Origin: Aliiroseovarius sediminilitoris
GTDB lineage: Bacteria; Pseudomonadota; Alphaproteobacteria; Rhodobacterales; Rhodobacteraceae
Length of the DNA: 64,000 nt
Reading direction: 5' to 3'
NCBI RefSeq assembly: GCF_900109955.1
Contig: NZ_FOJB01000001.1
Location: 1,674,001 to 1,738,000, forward strand
Under the pieces are notes generated by a model, which worked only from the letters and a program-made list of their open reading frames with translations, was not told where the DNA came from and did not search any database. The translations under genes were made by a program, and so were the position numbers. Shown here one piece after another: positions 9,183 to 17,226 of this stretch; position 1 is the stretch's first letter; each line of letters opens with the position of its first letter.

Positions 9183-9941
9183 ATGAAGAAGAATATTCAG
9201 AGGGTTGTTCCAGCGCGTTACAGATTTTGCACGCTTTGGAAACGGCGCGTCACGCTCGGCCTTGCCGCCATGATTTTCGCGGCGACCTCTGCTTTTTCAA
9301 ACGAGATCGGAGACGCCGAAAAAGGCGAGGCGGTGTTCCGCGAATGCTCAGAATGCCATTCGGTCGGACAAGGCGCGAAAAACCGGGTTGGTCCACACTT
9401 GAACGGCATTTTCGGGCGACGAGCGGCGGGGGTTGACGGGTTTGACTATTCCAACGGTCTGACCCGCATGGGCAAAGATGGGTTGGTCTGGAACTTTGAT
9501 CTGCTGGATCGTTATGTTCAAAACCCCAAGGCGTTCGCGTCCGACACGCGCATGGCGTACAAGGGGTTGAAGGACGCCGGTCAACGGTCTGATTTGCTGT
9601 CGTTTTTGCGAAGATACTCGGATGATCCCAGCAACATTCCGGAAGCTGCACCCACCGCTGCGGGCACGGATCACTCGGTCGATGCGGCCATCCTCGCCAT
9701 TCAGGGCGACCCGGATTATGGCGCATACCTGTCGTCGGAATGCACATCTTGCCACCAGCTCAGCGGTAACAACGACGGCATTCCGGGCATCATTGGCTGG
9801 CCTGCCGAAGATTTCGTGGTTGCGATGCACGCGTATAAGGACAAGTTTCGCCCTCATCCCGTGATGCAGATGATGGCCGGTCGCCTGTCCAATGAAGAGA
9901 TCGCCGCCCTGGCTGCCTATTTCGAAGCTGCCCGGCCATGA
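9183..9941 (+). CDS. soxE: SoxE-like diheme cytochrome c
   Basis: 252 residues with a long basic N-terminus, a hydrophobic signal segment (about 22-39) and two heme-c sites: CSECH (Cys55, Cys58, His59) and CTSCH (Cys187, Cys190, His191). The two domains are a class-I cytochrome and a smaller cytochrome joined by a Pro/Ala linker. It ends 75 bases before soxF. In Paracoccus SoxE-SoxF resembles flavocytochrome c sulfide dehydrogenase, with SoxE the electron acceptor. The start is uncertain: the ATG at 9183 lacks a good ribosome site, and a GTG at 9144 overlapping the soxW stop is an alternative. Confidence 0.8.
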   Translation: MKKNIQRVVPARYRFCTLWKRRVTLGLAAMIFAATSAFSNEIGDAEKGEAVFRECSECHSVGQGAKNRVGPHLNGIFGRRAAGVDGFDYSNGLTRMGKDGLVWNFDLLDRYVQNPKAFASDTRMAYKGLKDAGQRSDLLSFLRRYSDDPSNIPEAAPTAAGTDHSVDAAILAIQGDPDYGAYLSSECTSCHQLSGNNDGIPGIIGWPAEDFVVAMHAYKDKFRPHPVMQMMAGRLSNEEIAALAAYFEAARP

Positions 9942-10015
9942 GCGGGCAGGCCGGAACTGGTCAGCCCAATGCAAACGGTGCGCGCGGACTTCGCACCAAA
10001 CCCGGAGGAATTCCT

Positions 10016-11290
10016 ATGCAACTGAACAGACGTCTTTTCATGGGCGGCGCGGCGGCGGGGGCTGCTGCGGCCAGCTTGGCGGCTCCGATGGCACATGCCT
10101 CGAACCACGGTAAGCCCAAGGTCGTGGTGATCGGTGGCGGCGCTGGCGGTGCGACCGCGGCGCGTTACATCGCCAAGGACAGCAAGGGCGAGATCGATGT
10201 GACGCTGGTCGAGCCCACGCGCAGTTATTACACCTGCTTCTTCTCGAACCTGTATCTGGCGGGGTTTCGAAAGCTGAGTTCGATCGCGCACAGCTATGGC
10301 AAATTGGCGTCCGATTTCGGGGTCAACGTGGTTCATGACTGGGCGGTCGGGATCGACCGCGCGGCACGCACCGTCACGCTGGCAGGTGGGGCGACGCTGC
10401 CTTATGACCGCCTGATCCTGTCGCCCGGCATTGATTTTGTCGATGGCACGGTCGAGGGCTGGGATGTCACCCAGCAAAACAAGATGCCCCATGCCTACAA
10501 GGCCGGGTCGCAATCCGAACTTTTGAAAGCGCAGATCGAGGCGATGCCCGAAGGCGGCACCTTCGCCATGGTGGCGCCACCCAACCCGTTCCGCTGCCCT
10601 CCGGGGCCGTATGAGCGGATCTCGATGGTGGCGCATATTCTGAAGGCGAAGAACCCGACCGCCAAGATCATCATCGCCGACCCGAAAGACAAATTCTCTA
10701 AAATGGCGCTGTTTCAGGAAGGTTGGGGGGATCTTTACAGCGGAATGATCGACTGGATCGGATCGGATTTCGGAGGCGGAAACGTGTCGGTCAATCCCGA
10801 TGAAATGGCGCTGACCATAGACGGCGAAAAAACCAAGGTCGATGTGTGCAACGTGATCCCCGCCATGAAGGCCGGGCGCATTTGCGAGATTGCAGGTATC
10901 ACCGATGGCAATTGGGCGCCAGTGAACCCGCACACAATGCAAAGCCGTGTGGATGAAAACATCCATGTGCTGGGGGATGCCAGCCAGCAGGGCGACATGC
11001 CCAAGTCCGGCTTCGCTGCCAACAGTCAGGCGAAAGTGGCCGCGATGGCGGTGCGTGCTGCGCTGACCGGGTCCAAGCTGTTCCCGGCCAAGTTCACCAA
11101 CACTTGCTGGTCGTTGATCGACACAGACAACGGCGTGAAGGTTGGCGCGAGCTACGAGGCGACGGATGAAAAGATCGCCAAGGTGGACGGGTTTATCAGC
11201 CAGACCGGCGAGGATTCCGAACTGCGCAAAGCAACCTATGAGGAAAGCATCGGCTGGTATGCCGGGATCACCGCGGACATGTTCGGATGA
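10016..11290 (+). CDS. soxF: SoxF, flavocytochrome c sulfide dehydrogenase flavoprotein
   Basis: 424 residues. A Tat signal (NRRLFMGGAAAG) precedes an FAD/NAD-type Rossmann motif VVVIGGGAGGATAARY. Cys74 in YYTCFFSNLY matches the FccB cysteine that binds flavin covalently, and FRCPPGPYERI holds another conserved cysteine. It oxidises sulfide and in Paracoccus enhances thiosulfate oxidation. GGAGGA upstream selects the ATG at 10016 over an earlier in-frame start inside soxE. It follows its likely partner cytochrome directly. Confidence 0.92.
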   Translation: MQLNRRLFMGGAAAGAAAASLAAPMAHASNHGKPKVVVIGGGAGGATAARYIAKDSKGEIDVTLVEPTRSYYTCFFSNLYLAGFRKLSSIAHSYGKLASDFGVNVVHDWAVGIDRAARTVTLAGGATLPYDRLILSPGIDFVDGTVEGWDVTQQNKMPHAYKAGSQSELLKAQIEAMPEGGTFAMVAPPNPFRCPPGPYERISMVAHILKAKNPTAKIIIADPKDKFSKMALFQEGWGDLYSGMIDWIGSDFGGGNVSVNPDEMALTIDGEKTKVDVCNVIPAMKAGRICEIAGITDGNWAPVNPHTMQSRVDENIHVLGDASQQGDMPKSGFAANSQAKVAAMAVRAALTGSKLFPAKFTNTCWSLIDTDNGVKVGASYEATDEKIAKVDGFISQTGEDSELRKATYEESIGWYAGITADMFG

Positions 11291-11300
11291 CCTGTTGATA

Positions 11301-11320
11301 ATATTCGCTTGATAGAATAT
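11301..11320. promoter_or_regulatory. ATTC-N8-GAAT operator upstream of the DUF302 gene
   Basis: Perfect inverted repeat ATATTC, 8 bases, GAATAT, about 95 bp before the DUF302 start and just after soxF. Same architecture as the elements at 1940 and 11957, so probably bound by the same repressor, SoxR. Confidence 0.7.
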
Positions 11321-11334
11321 GTTTCAGTCAATGA

Positions 11335-11357
11335 CCGGGGCAGTTGTTTTGCCCCGG
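11335..11357 (+). terminator. GC-rich hairpin after soxF
   Basis: CCGGGGCA and TGCCCCGG form a perfect 8-bp stem around a seven-base loop. There is no T-run after it. It lies between the operator and the DUF302 start, so it could be a weak terminator of soxWEF or a leader hairpin. Confidence 0.4.
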
Positions 11358-11413
11358 CGCAATCTGCGGACGGGGCAGGGACCTTGCCCGCTGATCGTCA
11401 AGGAGTGCCTCTT

Positions 11414-11872
11414 ATGAAAAAGCTACTGACTCTTATTCTGTGTGCCGGCCTTTTCGCCGCGCCGGTCATGGCCGACAACCATGCCATGCAGGAAACCGAT
11501 CATGCGATCACCTATGCGTTCGAAGGCGAGTTCGATGACGCAACGTTCGCAGTGGAAACGGCCATTGTGGGAAAGGGGCTGGTAATCGACTATGTCAGCC
11601 GCACAGGCGCGATGCTTGAACGCACGAAGGGCGATGTCGGGTCTGACGTCAAAATCTATGACGCGGCTGACATCTTTTTGTTCTGCTCGGCTCAGATCAG
11701 CCGCGAGGTGATGGAACCTGACCCGATGAACATCGCCTTTTGCCCCTATGGCATCTTCGTCACCGATACGGATGGCGAAGTGCGTGTGGGCTATCGCAAG
11801 TATCCAGACGGTGACATGCAAAAGGTTCAGGCGCTTCTGGACGAAATCGTGCAAGACGCGGTTTCCGACTGA
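11414..11872 (+). CDS. DUF302 periplasmic protein
   Basis: 152 residues: a signal peptide (1-20, ending VMA) and a DUF302 domain. The domain sequence FLFCSAQISREVMEPDP followed by IAFCPYGIFV is characteristic. DUF302 proteins are common near sulfur-oxidation genes; their biochemical role is not established. AAGGAG eight bases before the ATG defines the start; an upstream open frame from 11309 is rejected because the signal peptide begins here. It has its own operator-like palindrome upstream and a terminator downstream, so it is probably a monocistronic SoxR-regulated gene. Confidence 0.8.
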   Translation: MKKLLTLILCAGLFAAPVMADNHAMQETDHAITYAFEGEFDDATFAVETAIVGKGLVIDYVSRTGAMLERTKGDVGSDVKIYDAADIFLFCSAQISREVMEPDPMNIAFCPYGIFVTDTDGEVRVGYRKYPDGDMQKVQALLDEIVQDAVSD

Positions 11873-11900
11873 GCCGTCGCAATTCCCTTGAAAAATCAAG

Positions 11901-11932
11901 CCCCGCGTGCCCGAATGGCAGGCGGGGTTTTT
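11901..11932 (+). terminator. Intrinsic terminator after DUF302 gene
   Basis: CCCCGC-g-TGCC pairs with GGCA-g-GCGGGG, followed by five T residues (11928-11932). It ends the DUF302 transcript before the yeeE promoter region. Confidence 0.85.
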
Positions 11933-11956
11933 GTTGACGTGGCGGAAGTCAGAAAA

Positions 11957-11976
11957 ACATTCAAAAAAACGAATGT
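11957..11976. promoter_or_regulatory. ATTC-N8-GAAT operator upstream of yeeE
   Basis: ACATTC, eight bases (mostly A), GAATGT: a perfect 6+6 inverted repeat 66 bp before the YeeE gene. Third member of the operator family in the sox region. Confidence 0.7.
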
Positions 11977-12041
11977 AACTCTTGTTCCAGTCACGGACTG
12001 AGCTTAACTTAACATGCGAACAGGACAGCTGTGAGGCGAAT

Positions 12042-12476
12042 ATGATCGAAACCGAATTTACACCCTGGGCCTCCGCGATCGGTGGGGCGCTGATTGGACT
12101 TGCATCCGTATTTCTGATGTGGGTGCGCGGGAACGTTTTTGGCGCGACCGGAATCCTGGCGGGGTTTCTGCAACCCAGCAGTTCGACCGACTGGTCGTGG
12201 CGCGCGGTCATCCTTGCGGGGATGCTGACCGGTCCTCTGGTCTTTCTGGCCGCAACGGGCGGCTTTCCGACGATCGAGGTGCCGGTTTCCACCCTGTCGA
12301 TGATCATCGGCGGGTTGATCGTTGGCGTCGGGGTCACTTATGGCTCGGGTTGCACATCGGGGCACGGAGTCTGCGGCATGGCGCGGTTTTCGACGCGGTC
12401 CATCGTCGCCACGCTGACTTTCATGGCAGGCACGGCGGTGATGGTGTTTCTGACCCGTCACGTCGTTGGTCTGTAG
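12042..12476 (+). CDS. YeeE/YedE-family sulfur transporter, first half
   Basis: 144 residues with about four membrane helices and the family signature YGSGCTSGHGVCG near residue 105. YeeE/YedE (TsuA, PmpA) proteins carry thiosulfate or related sulfur species; many alphaproteobacteria encode them as two half-size proteins, as here. GAGG lies just before the ATG. The second half follows after 12 bases. The palindromic operator upstream suggests induction by reduced sulfur together with sox. Confidence 0.85.
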   Translation: MIETEFTPWASAIGGALIGLASVFLMWVRGNVFGATGILAGFLQPSSSTDWSWRAVILAGMLTGPLVFLAATGGFPTIEVPVSTLSMIIGGLIVGVGVTYGSGCTSGHGVCGMARFSTRSIVATLTFMAGTAVMVFLTRHVVGL

Positions 12477-12488
12477 CAGGAGCGCAGG

Positions 12489-12932
12489 ATGAAACTTTTA
12501 CTGACATATCTGGCAGGCGTCGTCTTTGGGCTGGGGATTGCGATCTCGGGCATGGCGAACCCGGCCAAGGTTCTGAACTTCTTTGATGTCTTTGGAACCT
12601 GGGATCCAAGCCTTGCCTTTGTGATGGGGGCCGCACTCCTGGTGACGGCACCTGGCTACATGCTCGTCTTCAAACGCCCCAAGCCCGCCTTTGCCGAAGG
12701 CTTCAAGCTGCCCGGCACAAAGTTGGTTGACCGAAAACTGGTGCTGGGGTCGTTCACCTTTGGTCTTGGGTGGGGGCTGTCTGGCTTTTGTCCCGGTGCG
12801 GCACTGCCCGTGATCTCGACCGGCAACCCTGCGGTTCTGATATTCACCGCCTCCCTGATTGCGGGCATGCTTTTGGCCCGCTGGATGATTGCAAACTCAG
12901 CCCGGCGGCAGGACGCCGCGCAGGCCAACTGA
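12489..12932 (+). CDS. YeeE/YedE-family sulfur transporter, second half
   Basis: 147 residues, about four membrane helices. It contains GLGIAISGMANPAKVLNFFD near the start and LGWGLSGFCPGAALP in the middle, the second-half counterparts of the YeeE cysteine motifs; the cysteine in GFCPG is placed to relay sulfur through the membrane. It pairs with the upstream half-transporter. Downstream are a persulfide-dioxygenase-like enzyme and a sulfurtransferase, suggesting imported sulfane sulfur is handed to them. Confidence 0.85.
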   Translation: MKLLLTYLAGVVFGLGIAISGMANPAKVLNFFDVFGTWDPSLAFVMGAALLVTAPGYMLVFKRPKPAFAEGFKLPGTKLVDRKLVLGSFTFGLGWGLSGFCPGAALPVISTGNPAVLIFTASLIAGMLLARWMIANSARRQDAAQAN

Positions 12933-12977
12933 CAATTGGGTGCCAATCGCACCTGCACAGACAGGAAAGGACATGTC

Positions 12978-13865
12978 ATGAGCGACTATCCCGTCAACAC
13001 GTCCCTCAAACCCGAGGTGAAAGCCTTTTTCGAGGAGGAGTCGAACACGATCTCCTATGTGGTCAAAGACCCGGCGTCAAAAGCCTGTGCGGTGATCGAC
13101 AGTGTCATGGACATTGACTATGCCGCCGGTCGGATCACCCATGACCATGCGGACCAGATCATTGCCTTTATCAAAGCCGAAGGGCTAACGCTTGAGTGGC
13201 TGATCGAAACCCATGTCCATGCCGATCACTTGTCCGCCGCGCCCTATATTCAGGGCAAGTTGGGCGGCAAGATCGGCATCGGATCCAAGATCACCGTGGT
13301 GCAAGAAGTGTTCGGCAAAGTCTTCAACGAGGGCACCGAGTTCCAGCGTGACGGCAGCCAGTTTGACCGGCTGTTCGAGGAAGGCGATACCTACAAGATC
13401 GGCACGATGGATGCGTTCGTCATGCACACGCCCGGCCATACACCGGCCTGCATGGTGCATGTGATCGGTGATGCGGCCTTTGTGGGCGACACACTTTTCA
13501 TGCCCGACGGGGGTTCAGCACGCGCCGACTTCCCGGGCGGCGACGCGGGCGAACTTTACGATTCCATTCAGAAGGTTCTGGCCCTCCCCGATGAAACCCG
13601 GCTATTCATGTGCCACGATTACGGGCCGAACGGGCGCGATATTCAGTGGGAAACCAGTGTGGCGGATGAGAAAGCGCACAACATCCATGTGGGTGGCGGC
13701 AAAACCAAAGAGGAATTCGTGAAATTCCGCACCGAGCGTGATGCGCAACTTGCCATGCCGCGGCTGATCATCCCGTCGCTTCAGGTCAATATGCGGGCAG
13801 GTGACATGCCGCCCGCAGATGAAGATGGGAAGACCTTCCTGAAAGTGCCCGTGAACACGCTTTGA
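12978..13865 (+). CDS. MBL-fold hydrolase, persulfide-dioxygenase-like
   Basis: 295-residue metallo-beta-lactamase-fold protein. The metal motif THVHADH (His79, His81, Asp83, His84) is complete, and HTPGHTPACM and FVGDTLFMPD supply the further metal ligands. It resembles ETHE1/BlhA-type enzymes that oxidise glutathione persulfide to sulfite. The ATG at 12978 follows GGAAAGGA. It lies between the yeeE pair and a BLH sulfurtransferase, the usual arrangement in H2S-detoxification loci controlled by BigR/SqrR repressors. The substrate is inferred, not visible in the sequence. Confidence 0.8.
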   Translation: MSDYPVNTSLKPEVKAFFEEESNTISYVVKDPASKACAVIDSVMDIDYAAGRITHDHADQIIAFIKAEGLTLEWLIETHVHADHLSAAPYIQGKLGGKIGIGSKITVVQEVFGKVFNEGTEFQRDGSQFDRLFEEGDTYKIGTMDAFVMHTPGHTPACMVHVIGDAAFVGDTLFMPDGGSARADFPGGDAGELYDSIQKVLALPDETRLFMCHDYGPNGRDIQWETSVADEKAHNIHVGGGKTKEEFVKFRTERDAQLAMPRLIIPSLQVNMRAGDMPPADEDGKTFLKVPVNTL

Positions 13866-13889
13866 GATGACGCTTGGAAAGGCAGTGAC

Positions 13890-14225
13890 ATGCAGATGAA
13901 GAAACTCGACGATAAGGTGACGGTCGCGCCGCAGATCACCGCAAATGACATTCCCGCCATCAAGGCTGCCGGATTCACCGTGGTGATATGCAACCGCCCC
14001 GATGGGGAAGAACCGGGTCAGCCCGCTTGGGCCGAGATCAGTGCTGCTGCCGAAGCCGCAGGGCTGGCCACGTCTTTCCTGCCCATGTCGAACCGTGAAG
14101 ACGCCTTTGCCGTCATGGCCGAGTTTCAACGCGTGGTGGACGAGGCGCCGGGCCCGGTCTTCGCCTATTGCCGCACCGGCACACGCAGCGAGATTTTGTG
14201 GATGACCGCGCAAGCCAACGCTTGA
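13890..14225 (+). CDS. BLH-type sulfurtransferase (TIGR01244/DUF442)
   Basis: 111 residues with a phosphatase/rhodanese-like active-site loop CRTGTRS; Cys94 is the presumed persulfide carrier. The family (BLH, DUF442) is found alone or fused to the MBL persulfide dioxygenase; here it immediately follows that gene with a 24-base spacer. It probably transfers sulfane sulfur between glutathione or the YeeE import route and the dioxygenase. An alternative start six bases downstream exists. Confidence 0.8.
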   Translation: MQMKKLDDKVTVAPQITANDIPAIKAAGFTVVICNRPDGEEPGQPAWAEISAAAEAAGLATSFLPMSNREDAFAVMAEFQRVVDEAPGPVFAYCRTGTRSEILWMTAQANA

Positions 14226-14267
14226 CCCTTGCAGGGGTAAGTCTCTCGAATACTTAGGAAAAAGCTC

Positions 14268-16049
14268 ATGGATAAAGAGCAAAAAATGGTGGCGCGCGGC
14301 GCTGCCCTCAGACGCTATGTGCCCATTCTGGACTGGGGTGCCCGCTATGACAATACGGCGCTGACCTCGGATCTGGTGGCGGCGGTGATTGTCACGATCA
14401 TGCTGATCCCGCAATCACTGGCCTATGCGCTGTTGGCAGGTTTGCCGGCCGAGATGGGGCTTTACGCCTCGATCCTGCCACTGCTGGCCTATGCGATCTT
14501 CGGCACATCGCGCGCCTTGGCGGTGGGTCCGGTGGCAGTGATCAGCCTGATGACCGCAGCGGCCGTGGGCAATCTTGGCTTGGACAACCCGGCGGATTAT
14601 GCCGCCGCCGCGATCACGCTGGCGTTTTTGTCGGGGCTAATCCTTATGATCATGGGCGTGTTCCGGCTGGGCTTTCTGGCGAATTTTCTAAGCCACCCGG
14701 TGATCGCGGGGTTCATCACGGCCTCGGGCCTGTTGATTGCCACCAGCCAGTTGAAACATATTCTTGGGATTGACGCGTATGGTCATTCGCTCTTTGACCT
14801 GATCGGCTCGCTTTTCGCCCATATCACGCAGACCAACCTGTTTACATTCGTGATTGGGACCGCCTCGGTTGCCTTTCTGTTTTGGGTGCGCAAGGGATTG
14901 AAACCTTTGCTTCTTTTGCTTGGACTTGGCCCGCGAATGGCCGACATACTGGCAAAAGCCGGACCTGTTGGCGCGGTGGCGGTGACGACCCTGATCAGTT
15001 GGGGGTTCGATCTGCAATCAAAGGGTGTCGCCATCGTGGGCGACGTGCCGCAGGGTCTGCCGCCATTGACGTTTCCCCGTTTCGATGCCGACCTTTGGAC
15101 CAGTCTGCTTGGCTCGGCTCTGCTGATCTCGATCATTGGATTTGTGGAAAGCATCTCGGTCGCGCAAACGTTGGCCACCAAGAAGCGCCAGCGCATCGTG
15201 CCGGATCAGGAACTTGTCGGATTGGGCGCGTCCAACATTGCGGCGGCCATGTCGGGCGGCTATCCGGTCACGGGTGGGTTTGCGCGGTCGGTGGTGAATT
15301 TCGACGCTGGTGCGGAAACCCCCGCAGCAGGTGCGTTCACCGCGGTCGGCATCGCGGGGGCCGCGCTGTTCCTGACGCCGCTTCTGTTCTTCCTTCCCAA
15401 GGCCACGTTGGCCGCCACGATCATTGTCGCGGTCCTGAGCCTTGTTGATTTCCACATCCTCAAGGCCACTTGGGATTACCATCGCGCCGATTTTACGGCG
15501 GTTCTGGCAACCATCCTGCTGACCCTTGGATTCGGTGTGGAAATCGGTGTGTCGGCCGGGGTGATCCTGTCGATTGTGCTTTACCTCTACAAAACTTCGC
15601 GTCCCCATATCGCCGAGGTCGGACTGGTTCCCGGCACGCAGCATTTTCGCAACATCAACCGCCACAAGGTGCTGACCCACCCGGAACTGGTGACGCTTCG
15701 ACTGGATGAAAACCTCTATTTCGCCAACGCGCGGTATATCGAAGACTACCTGCTGGCCCGTGTCGCGAAAGGCGGCATCAAGCATGTGGTGCTGATGTGT
15801 TCGGCGGTGAACGAGATTGACCTGTCCGCGTTGGAGACACTGGAAGACCTGAACCGGCAACTGGGCGACGCTGGCATCACGCTCAGCTTGTCCGAAGTCA
15901 AAGGCCCGGTCATGGACCGTCTGATGCGGACCCGTTTTGTTGAGAACCTGACCGGCTGTGTTTATCTGACCCAGTTCGCGGCTATGCAGGCGCTGGGACC
16001 GGTCGATGGGGCAGTTCCGATCTGTGCAGGGCCGGGCGACGCTGCGTAA
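14268..16049 (+). CDS. SulP-family anion permease with STAS domain
   Basis: 593 residues. The membrane domain (about residues 20-430) starts with the SulP signature region around IPQSLAYALLAGLPAEMGLY. A cytoplasmic STAS domain follows (about 450-575; it contains VVLMCSAVNEIDLSALETLE). SulP proteins carry sulfate, bicarbonate or other anions. Position at the end of the sulfur locus suggests export of the sulfate product or sulfite/sulfate exchange, but direction and substrate cannot be read from sequence. AGGA lies nine bases upstream of the ATG. Confidence 0.85.
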   Translation: MDKEQKMVARGAALRRYVPILDWGARYDNTALTSDLVAAVIVTIMLIPQSLAYALLAGLPAEMGLYASILPLLAYAIFGTSRALAVGPVAVISLMTAAAVGNLGLDNPADYAAAAITLAFLSGLILMIMGVFRLGFLANFLSHPVIAGFITASGLLIATSQLKHILGIDAYGHSLFDLIGSLFAHITQTNLFTFVIGTASVAFLFWVRKGLKPLLLLLGLGPRMADILAKAGPVGAVAVTTLISWGFDLQSKGVAIVGDVPQGLPPLTFPRFDADLWTSLLGSALLISIIGFVESISVAQTLATKKRQRIVPDQELVGLGASNIAAAMSGGYPVTGGFARSVVNFDAGAETPAAGAFTAVGIAGAALFLTPLLFFLPKATLAATIIVAVLSLVDFHILKATWDYHRADFTAVLATILLTLGFGVEIGVSAGVILSIVLYLYKTSRPHIAEVGLVPGTQHFRNINRHKVLTHPELVTLRLDENLYFANARYIEDYLLARVAKGGIKHVVLMCSAVNEIDLSALETLEDLNRQLGDAGITLSLSEVKGPVMDRLMRTRFVENLTGCVYLTQFAAMQALGPVDGAVPICAGPGDAA

Positions 16050-16129
16050 CGTTGATCGCCTGTCGGGATTTATTGAACGATTGTGCAATTCTTGCTATGC
16101 CGCCTCATGCCATGAGCGGAGGACTTGCC

Positions 16130-16897
16130 ATGCAGATCACTGAAAACACTGTTGCCATCGTCACGGGGGGGGCGTCCGGGTTGGGCGGCGCGGTCGCTGA
16201 GGCCTTGTCGAACGCAGGTGCAAATGTTGGTATCTTCGACCTGAACGAAGAGGCCGGACAAAGGAAGGCCAAGGACATCGGCGGTGCTTTTGCAAAAGTG
16301 GACGTGTCTGATGCGGCATCGGTTGCTGAGGGGTTCAAGACGCTGCGTGCAGCGCTTGGGCAGGAACGAATAATGGTGAATTGCGCCGGCATCGCGCCTG
16401 CTTCGAAAACCCAGTCCAAAGGCGAACCCCATGATCCCGGCCTTTTTGCGAAAACCATCGGCGTGAACCTGATCGGCACCTTCAACTGCGCGAGCCAATC
16501 GGCGGCAGGCATGGCACTGGCCGACCCCGTCACGGACGATGGTGAACGCGGCGTGATCGTCAACACGGCGTCCATCGCCGCATTTGACGGGCAGATTGGA
16601 CAACTGGCCTATGCTGCGTCGAAAGGCGGCGTTGTGGGCATGACCCTGCCCATGGCACGCGATCTGATGCGCGATGGCATCCGCGTGATGACCATCGCAC
16701 CGGGCATCTTCAAGACCCCCATGGTCGCCGGTCTGCCACAAGAGGTGCAGGACAGCCTCGGCGCGCAAGTTCCGTTCCCTTCGCGCCTTGGCGACCCGGC
16801 TGAATACGCCGCCATGGTGCGACACATCGTTGAAAACGGCATGTTGAACGGCGAGGTGATCCGGCTGGATGGTGCGATCCGCATGGCGCCGCGGTAG
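16130..16897 (+). CDS. Short-chain dehydrogenase, type-2 hydroxyacyl-CoA dehydrogenase-like
   Basis: 255 residues. The NAD-binding motif VTGGASGLGGAVAEAL, NCAGIAPASK, Ser in NTASIAAFDG and catalytic YAASKGG are all present. Overall it resembles 17-beta-HSD10/3-hydroxyacyl-CoA dehydrogenase type 2. GGAGGA upstream fixes the ATG at 16130, although the frame is open from 16052. It is the last rightward gene before the minus-strand complex-I-like operon. It has no obvious role in sulfur oxidation; fatty-acid or branched amino-acid degradation is the likely role. Confidence 0.8.
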   Translation: MQITENTVAIVTGGASGLGGAVAEALSNAGANVGIFDLNEEAGQRKAKDIGGAFAKVDVSDAASVAEGFKTLRAALGQERIMVNCAGIAPASKTQSKGEPHDPGLFAKTIGVNLIGTFNCASQSAAGMALADPVTDDGERGVIVNTASIAAFDGQIGQLAYAASKGGVVGMTLPMARDLMRDGIRVMTIAPGIFKTPMVAGLPQEVQDSLGAQVPFPSRLGDPAEYAAMVRHIVENGMLNGEVIRLDGAIRMAPR

Positions 16898-17226
16898 GTC
16901 ACATGAGGTTCGAAGCTCGCATTTGACCGTCTCGCCGATGCCGCAGGCCGCACCACCAGCGCATGTGATTGCACCAAAGGCGACACCCGATACAGGATTT
17001 GCGGTTGAGCGAACACCAGCGGGATGGATTCTTAACACCGATTTTTCAGGCAAAGCGTGATTTGCCCATCATTTGTCCGCGTTTTCATGGGGCGGTTTTG
17101 TGCTGAAATGTGCGATCGTCGGTCTGATGCCGCTCGCACAAAGCATGAATTCAACTGAAAACGCACTTCGCACGACAAGCATTTGCCTGGGCCCACCACT
17201 CGACCGGACCCTAAATCTGCCTTCTG
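16898..17226. other. Convergent intergenic region, no gene seen
   Basis: About 330 bp between the rightward SDR and the leftward nuoN-like gene. Short open frames on both strands have no ribosome sites or recognisable content. No clear intrinsic terminator was found. It is the left junction of the Nuo-like operon with the sox region, and base composition becomes more GC-rich beyond it. Confidence 0.5.
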
